DNA of 64,000 nucleotides from assembly GCF_001297015.1 (NCBI RefSeq), contig NZ_LIGE01000036.1, forward strand, positions 310,001-374,000. The letters run 5' to 3'. The position numbers and the translations under genes were made by a program. Under the pieces are notes generated by a model. That model did not search any database. It was not told where the DNA came from and saw only the letters and a list, made by a program, of their open reading frames with translations. The DNA comes from Pseudomonas sp. RIT-PI-r (GTDB lineage: Bacteria > Pseudomonadota > Gammaproteobacteria > Pseudomonadales > Pseudomonadaceae). This document shows, piece after piece, positions 59,202 through 64,000 of the stretch; the first letter of the stretch is position 1; every line of letters starts with the position of its first letter.

Positions 59202-60587
59202 TCAAGGCCGGCCGCCACTGAGATCCGGGGTCGGCTTGTCGTTGTCAGCGTCCGATTCGGTTTCTGTCGCAGGCGCGGCCGGCGTATCGGCTTCAGGCTC
59301 GGGGCTCACTGGCGCTTGCACTGGGTCCTGCACCATCTGCTCCTGCACCACCTGCTCGTCGACCCGCGGGTCAAGGGCAGCCACCAATGGCGAGCTGGAC
59401 ATGCTGTCGGGCATGGCCACGTGATGCAGCGGCGCATCGTCGACCTGATGCAGATTGGTCACGGCTTTCGGCCGGATCCGCCACACCAGCACCAGCGCGA
59501 AGAAGCTGAAAAACGCATACAGGCTCTGACTACCGAACAGCTTCATCAGCACACCCGCGAGCAGCGGCCCAATGCTCGCACCGACCCCGTAGGTCACCAA
59601 CAGCATCGCGGTCAGCGACACCCGCCGATCACCCTCGACATGGTCATTGGAGAATGCCACCGCCAGTGGGTACAGACAGAACTGCACCAGTGAACAGAGG
59701 AAACCAACCCCAAACAGCACCTCGAGCGGAACCTGCGGCAGCACCGCCAACGGCAACGCCGCCACTGCCAGGAACCCGGCAAAGCAGCGAATCAGCAGCG
59801 CCCGGTCGTAACGATCGGACAACCAGCCCAGCGGCCACTGCACCAATAAGCCGGCAAAGATGCAGCTACCCATGAACAGACCGACCTGCTCGGTCGACAG
59901 GCCCTGCTGAGACGCATACAGCGGTGCCAGGCCGTAGAACGAACCGATGATCAAACCGGCACCGAGCACCGTGCTCAAGGACTGCGGCACCCGCTTGATA
60001 AAGAAGCGCGGTTCCATCGGCGCCGGATGCAAGGGCGCAGGGTGAATACGTCGGGTCAGGGTCACCGGCACCAGACACAACGCAAAGCACAGGGCGACCA
60101 GCATCAGCAGTTCCAGACCCAGCCCCGGGTGCATCACCAGAATCAACTGACCCAGGACCAGGCCCAGATACGAAGCGATCATGTAACCACTGAATACCAG
60201 ACCGCGCTGATTGGCATCGGCCTGCTCGTTGAGCCAGCTCTCGATGACCATGTATTGGCACATCATGCCCAGACCGACGATGGTCCGCAGCACCAGCCAT
60301 GCCGGCAGCCAGTCGACCAGGCCATGACCGAGCACCGCCGCGCCGACGATCCCCGCGCACGCCGAGTACGCACGGATATGCCCGACCCGAGCGATCAACC
60401 GGTGGCCGATCTTGCCGCCCAGCACCAGGCCGAAATAGTTGGCCGCCATCAACGCACCGACCCACAGGCCGTCGACGTTGTCAGCGGCAAGGCGCAAGGC
60501 CAGATAAGTGGATAGAAGGCCCGAGCCGATCAACATCATCAGCGAGGCGAAATACAGCGCTCGAAAGGATTTCCAGATTTGGCGCAT
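59202..60587 (-). CDS. MFS transporter with acidic C-terminal tail
   Basis: A 461-residue major facilitator of the YcaD-like type: twelve hydrophobic segments in residues 10-385, an inter-segment motif LGGKIGHRLIARVGH after TM2 and GWLSDRYDRALLIR after TM8. The tail (about 390-461) is hydrophilic, rich in Pro, Glu, Asp and Ala (APVSPEPEADTPAAPATETE), and predicted disordered, unlike the short tails of most MFS proteins. Substrate unknown. It has no operon partner. Confidence 0.86.
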   Translation of the reverse strand: MRQIWKSFRALYFASLMMLIGSGLLSTYLALRLAADNVDGLWVGALMAANYFGLVLGGKIGHRLIARVGHIRAYSACAGIVGAAVLGHGLVDWLPAWLVLRTIVGLGMMCQYMVIESWLNEQADANQRGLVFSGYMIASYLGLVLGQLILVMHPGLGLELLMLVALCFALCLVPVTLTRRIHPAPLHPAPMEPRFFIKRVPQSLSTVLGAGLIIGSFYGLAPLYASQQGLSTEQVGLFMGSCIFAGLLVQWPLGWLSDRYDRALLIRCFAGFLAVAALPLAVLPQVPLEVLFGVGFLCSLVQFCLYPLAVAFSNDHVEGDRRVSLTAMLLVTYGVGASIGPLLAGVLMKLFGSQSLYAFFSFFALVLVWRIRPKAVTNLHQVDDAPLHHVAMPDSMSSSPLVAALDPRVDEQVVQEQMVQDPVQAPVSPEPEADTPAAPATETESDADNDKPTPDLSGGRP

Positions 60588-60656
60588 CGGCGTTCCGAGC
60601 GGCTCCTTGCAGTAAATATCGGGCTACCAAAACGATAGCCCGATGGCGACGGTTCG

Positions 60657-62000
60657 TCAGGCCTGGGCTGCTAGAACACGCCGTTCCCAGGGAGTGATTT
60701 CATCAAAGAAGCTGGTCAACTCCATGGTCTTCGAAGCGATGTAGCCTTCGATGAACTCCTGTCCGAACAGTTCCCTCGCCAATTGGCTACGTTTCAGACG
60801 CTCGAGCGCGGCATGCAAGGTACACGGCAGCGAGAGGTTGTCCGGCACCTCGAACTCGCCCTGAATCGCTTCCGTCGGCTCCAGTTCATGCTCGATGCCA
60901 TGCAAACCCGCGGCCAGACTGGCGGCGATCGCCAGATACGGGTTGGCATCGGCGCCGGGCAAACGGTTTTCCACCCGACGGGCAACCGGCGAACTGGCGG
61001 GAATACGCAAGCCGGCGGCGCGATTGTCATGGGACCAGCACGCGTTGTTCGGCGAAGCGAACGGGTGGCACAGACGCTGATAGGAGTTCACGTTGGGCGC
61101 AAACAGTGCGGTGAACTCTGCCATGCCTGCCTGCTGCCCACCGATGAAGTGGCGAAACATCGCCGTCGGTTGGCCGTCCTCGGCGCTGAACACGTTCTTG
61201 CCAGTATCGATGTCGACGATGCTCTGGTGAATGTGCATCGAACTGCCCGGCGTGTGCGCCAGCGGCTTGGCCATGCACACCACGCTCAGGCCATGTTTGA
61301 GCGCGACTTCCTTGAGCAGGTGTTTGAACAGAAAGGTCTGATCGGCGAGCAGCAGCGGATCGCCGTGCAGCAGATTGATCTCGAACTGGCTGACGCCCAT
61401 TTCATGCATGAAGGTGTCGCGCGGCAGGCCGAGAGCGGCCATGCATTTATAGACTTCATTGAAGAACGGCCGCAGACCGTTGTTGGAACTGACACTGAAT
61501 GCCGATTGGCCATCCTCGCGCCGGCCGTCGAGGCCAACAGGCGGACGGAACGGTTGGGTCGGATCAGTGTTCGGGGCGAAAACAAAGAACTCCAGCTCGG
61601 TCGCCACCACCGGCGCCAGGCCGCGCGCGGCGTAACGAGCAATGACCTTTTTGAGCTGGCCCCGAGTCGACAGATTGGAGCTCTCGCCGGTCAGCTCATC
61701 CGCATCACAAATGGCCAATGCACGCGGCTCGTCACTCCAGGGCAGCGGATGGATCATCGACGGTTCGGCAACCAGTGCCAGGTCGCCGTCATCGCTGCCG
61801 TAAAAGCGCGCCGCCGGATAACCACCCATGATGCATTGCAGCAGCACTCCCCGCGCCATCTGCAAACGCCGCCCTTCGAGGAAACCCTCGGCGGTCATCA
61901 CTTTGCCTCGCGGCACGCCGTTCAAATCCGGCGTGACACATTCAATCTCATCAATGCCCGTCAGTCGCTGCGCGAGTGAACGCTGGCCATCGGTTGTCAT
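60657..62000 (-). CDS. Glutamine synthetase-family enzyme (gamma-glutamylpolyamine synthetase-like)
   Basis: A 447-residue GS-fold ligase. The beta-grasp N-terminus contains DLNGVPRGKVM; the catalytic domain has VATELEFFVF, HEMGVSQFEINLLHGDP, HIHQSIVDIDTGKNVF and NNACWSHDNRAAGLRIP (metal and ATP residues). This is the PuuA/PauA-like branch rather than GlnA, and such enzymes glutamylate putrescine and related amines in Pseudomonas (PauA family). ATG 62000 has AAGGATT upstream. No amine transporter or GGAT-like gene is adjacent in the window, so the substrate is inferred. Confidence 0.87.
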   Translation of the reverse strand: MTTDGQRSLAQRLTGIDEIECVTPDLNGVPRGKVMTAEGFLEGRRLQMARGVLLQCIMGGYPAARFYGSDDGDLALVAEPSMIHPLPWSDEPRALAICDADELTGESSNLSTRGQLKKVIARYAARGLAPVVATELEFFVFAPNTDPTQPFRPPVGLDGRREDGQSAFSVSSNNGLRPFFNEVYKCMAALGLPRDTFMHEMGVSQFEINLLHGDPLLLADQTFLFKHLLKEVALKHGLSVVCMAKPLAHTPGSSMHIHQSIVDIDTGKNVFSAEDGQPTAMFRHFIGGQQAGMAEFTALFAPNVNSYQRLCHPFASPNNACWSHDNRAAGLRIPASSPVARRVENRLPGADANPYLAIAASLAAGLHGIEHELEPTEAIQGEFEVPDNLSLPCTLHAALERLKRSQLARELFGQEFIEGYIASKTMELTSFFDEITPWERRVLAAQA

Positions 62001-62114
62001 GACGCAATCCTTGTTATTGTGCGAGCCGCGAACGGCGACCCGTACAAAATAGGCTTCGGCTGTTCGGAATATCAAGCAGCGTCAAAACAAAAAAACAAAC
62101 AACGCGAATACCCC

Positions 62115-62197
62115 CTGTAGAAGCTGCCGCAGGCTGCGATCTTTTGATGTTGTTTTTCCAGGATCAAAAAATCGCAGCCTGCGGCAGCTCCTACAGG
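62115..62197. repeat. Family C palindromic element, copy 3
   Basis: CTGTAGAAGCTGCCGCAGGC followed by TGCGATCTTTTGAT, a TG/TTT loop, then the reverse complement ending GCAGCTCCTACAG. It separates the GS-like gene from the kinase-like gene. Confidence 0.88.
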
Positions 62198-62210
62198 CAT
62201 CGGTGCAATA

Positions 62211-62903
62211 TCAAGGGAGGTAGAGGCTGAACACACCGCCGCCCAATGGGCCGCCGTTGCGAATTTCGGTGCGACCTTCAACACCGTTACGCTGATGCAG
62301 CGCTGCGATGCGGTTGGCGAAATACAAACCGAGCCCGGTGCTGCCGCTGCTGTGGTTGATGCCCTGCACGTAATCGGCCTGACGCTCGAGCATCTCGGCC
62401 GGGTAACCGTCGCCGTCGTCGTTGATGCTCAGGACCAGTTGCCCGGCCTCATCGCTGACGGTGATCAGCAGTGATTCGCGGGCATAGCGAATCGCATTGT
62501 TGATGCAGTTGCCGAGCACCGAGGCAATCAATTCACGGTCAAAGAACCCCAGCGGACTCAACGGATCAACTTCATACGTGGCGACGATCCCGCGACTGGC
62601 GAACACCTCTTGATGCGACGCCAGTTGCGCTTCGATGAAGTCGTCGAGTTCATGATAGGCCGGTTGCAGTGGCATCTGGTTGACGCCGAGCTTGTACAGC
62701 CCGAGCAATTGCACGAGCATGCCGTTGAGGTGGGCGAACTCGAAGTCGATCACGCCCTGCTCCGAACCTTCGCGCTGCGCTTGCGGCAACCGCGCGAGCC
62801 ATTGGCTGTGAGCCTGCATCAGCATGGCCAGCGAGTTTTTCATGTCGTGGACGGTGGAGGCGATCACCGTGGAAAAATCCAGCGCCTGCTTGTCGTTGCT
62901 CAT
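62211..62903 (-). CDS. Cytoplasmic histidine kinase-like protein
   Basis: A 230-residue protein without membrane segments: a short HisKA-like helix with VHDMKNSLAMLM (candidate phospho-His near residue 18) and an HATPase_c domain with NCINNAIRYAR, NDDGDGYP and GSTGLGLYFANRIA. ATG 62903 overlaps the preceding gene by four bases (ATGA), coupling it to the TPR response regulator, so the two should form a pathway. No sensory domain is fused, so input must come from a partner. Confidence 0.8.
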   Translation of the reverse strand: MSNDKQALDFSTVIASTVHDMKNSLAMLMQAHSQWLARLPQAQREGSEQGVIDFEFAHLNGMLVQLLGLYKLGVNQMPLQPAYHELDDFIEAQLASHQEVFASRGIVATYEVDPLSPLGFFDRELIASVLGNCINNAIRYARESLLITVSDEAGQLVLSINDDGDGYPAEMLERQADYVQGINHSSGSTGLGLYFANRIAALHQRNGVEGRTEIRNGGPLGGGVFSLYLP

Positions 62904-64000
62904 TCGCCAAACGCCTTGCTTTTCAGCTTCTGATAACGCGCATGACGCGCGTCGGTGTCGGGCATCAGGCCGACCATTTTCAGGCAGGCCCGACATTCTT
63001 CCAGCTCCGCCGATGGCACCGACGTGTCGGTGCCGTGCAGCAGCGACTGGGCCATGTTCAGCGCAATACTGATGTTCTTCGGTTGCATCTTCAGCGCCTT
63101 GCGGAACACCTCGCGGGCCTCCACCAGATTGCCGGTCTTGTACACGCGCACGCCCTGACGGTTGAGGTCGGCAGCGGCATTACTGGAGCTGAGAATAGTC
63201 GGGTCATCGGTGAGCTTGGCGATGTCTTTCATCACCGCCGGATCATCACCGTAGATTTCCGCGCAGCTCTTGAGCATCGAGGTGCCCGCCTCGGCCTGAC
63301 CGAGCATCTGCAACTGCTTGGCGACCAACAGCGCCGCTTCCGGACTCATGAACTGTTCCATGCCGTCGAGACGCATCAGTGCTTGTTCGGTGAGCTTGTC
63401 GGCAGTTTCGGCATCGTTGAGCAGCAGGCTGGTAGCCTTCATCAGGCGCGCACGAATCTGCAGGCCGGGGTCAGTCGGGTTCTCTTTGGCGACAGCGCTG
63501 AGGGTCGTGTTGATCTCCAGCCGCGTACGCGTATCGAGACCGCGCTCGCTGCCTTTGCTGATCAACGCATGAGCCAGGCCCAGATTGCTTTCCGGATCCT
63601 TGAAACGCGACTGCGCCCCCTGCGCCACGGCCTGACGATAGGCGCGTGAGGCGGTGTCGAAATCTTCGTTGGCCATTGCAAGCTTGCCCAGCAAGGCTTG
63701 GCGACGCACCGCCAGTGGCGATAGACGAATGGCCTCTTCCAGCACCTGCTGCGCACCTTTGGTATCACCCTCGGCAACCAGCACGTCGGCCATGCCGTCG
63801 TACAACGACGGCATCATCGGAAACACCTTCAGCGCCTTTTCATAGACGCCTTTTGCCTGAGCGACTTGCCCACGCTTGAACAACAACTTGCCCAGTCCGG
63901 CAAACGCCCAAGGCAACGGCCGGTCGGCGATGATGCTGTCGTAGAGACGCTCCAGCGCTTCGTTCTGGTTCATGTCGCGCAACGCATCGGCGCGGTAACG
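62900..64000 (-). CDS. TPR-containing response regulator, C-terminal part only
   Basis: The last 366 codons of a gene that enters from the window edge; the frame is open to base 64000 (RYRADALRDMNQNEALERLY). The visible part is a series of tetratricopeptide repeats (about residues 15-260 of the visible part; ALPW-type AFAGLGKLLFKRGQVAQAKGVYEKALKVFPMMP, then ANEDFDTASRAYRQAV, and RVYKTGNLVEAREVFRKALKMQPKNISIALNMAQ) ending in a charged tail. Proteins of this type carry an N-terminal receiver domain, which would lie outside the window (inference). It is coupled to the downstream kinase-like gene. Confidence 0.72.
   Translation of the reverse strand, partial: RYRADALRDMNQNEALERLYDSIIADRPLPWAFAGLGKLLFKRGQVAQAKGVYEKALKVFPMMPSLYDGMADVLVAEGDTKGAQQVLEEAIRLSPLAVRRQALLGKLAMANEDFDTASRAYRQAVAQGAQSRFKDPESNLGLAHALISKGSERGLDTRTRLEINTTLSAVAKENPTDPGLQIRARLMKATSLLLNDAETADKLTEQALMRLDGMEQFMSPEAALLVAKQLQMLGQAEAGTSMLKSCAEIYGDDPAVMKDIAKLTDDPTILSSSNAAADLNRQGVRVYKTGNLVEAREVFRKALKMQPKNISIALNMAQSLLHGTDTSVPSAELEECRACLKMVGLMPDTDARHARYQKLKSKAFGE

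Overview
The window is a 64 kb piece of chromosome from a Pseudomonas of the P. fluorescens lineage. The evidence is the gene content and order (fabA-fabB; relA-rlmD-cysM; gacS-ldhA; oprH-phoP-phoQ; dctA; pcpS-like; nrdA; flgBCDE, cheR, cheV, flgA, flgM, flgN, ycgR), a GacS of 917 residues with H294, D717 and H863 at the positions known for fluorescent pseudomonads, and many REP doublets built on the motif GAGCCTGCTCGCGA. There is no prophage, transposase, rRNA, tRNA or CRISPR array. It reads as core chromosome with a few lineage-specific insertions.

Layout. 1-7.3 kb (minus strand): an AI-2E/PerM-type membrane protein (partial), a DUF4892 protein, two alpha/beta hydrolases, a hot-dog thioesterase, a long-chain acyl-CoA ligase under a perfect palindromic operator, SixA, a DUF4389 protein and GpsA. 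7.5-14.5 kb (plus): a tightly coupled operon of TonB-dependent receptor, ABC-type periplasmic binding protein and a hybrid kinase related to PA1611, then fabA-fabB. 15-21.3 kb (minus): a DUF2058 protein, MazG, RelA, RlmD, CysM. 21.4-24.7 kb: a YhcG-type PD-(D/E)xK nuclease and a PirRS/PfeRS-like two-component pair. 24.9-35.9 kb: gacS, ldhA, several small zinc-ribbon, lipoprotein and membrane proteins, a TlpA-like lipoprotein, an ArsC-like protein, WrbA, a DUF2069 protein, a 3-methyladenine glycosylase-like protein, TtcA, a Yip1 protein and a SprT-like protein. 36-48 kb: a CaiB-type CoA transferase, DctA, an AraC regulator, PhoQ/PhoP/OprH, a dienelactone hydrolase, a phosphopantetheinyl transferase and an RstB/RstA-like pair. 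47.4-51 kb: nrdA behind a regulated promoter and a long structured leader. 51.3-59.1 kb: the flagellar/chemotaxis block. 59.2-64 kb: an MFS transporter, a glutamine-synthetase-like enzyme, a histidine kinase-like protein and a TPR response regulator (partial).

How it fits together. Much of the window is signal transduction: GacS (master switch of secondary metabolism), a PA1611-like kinase (in P. aeruginosa a partner of RetS, which itself controls GacS), PhoPQ with its target OprH, two further sensor/regulator pairs, CheV/CheR, the YcgR brake and RelA. The rest is central metabolism: unsaturated fatty acid synthesis, glycerol-3-phosphate, cysteine, deoxynucleotides and C4-dicarboxylate uptake. 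Regulatory sites that can be read directly include sigma-54 promoters before flgB and flgA, a sigma-28 promoter before flgM, a three-repeat PhoP-box-like array before oprH, a pair of NrdR-type boxes and a DnaA box before nrdA, a perfect palindrome before the acyl-CoA ligase and twin palindromes before the AraC gene.

Intergenic DNA carries four families of inverted repeats: seven REP doublets, four copies of a ~100-bp element ending in GATCGTTCCCACGC, three copies of a GGAGCTGCCG element, and three copies of a larger element ending in CCCTCACCCTAACCCTCTCC. In two places a coding region runs into one of these repeats and takes its stop codon from it or from beyond it.
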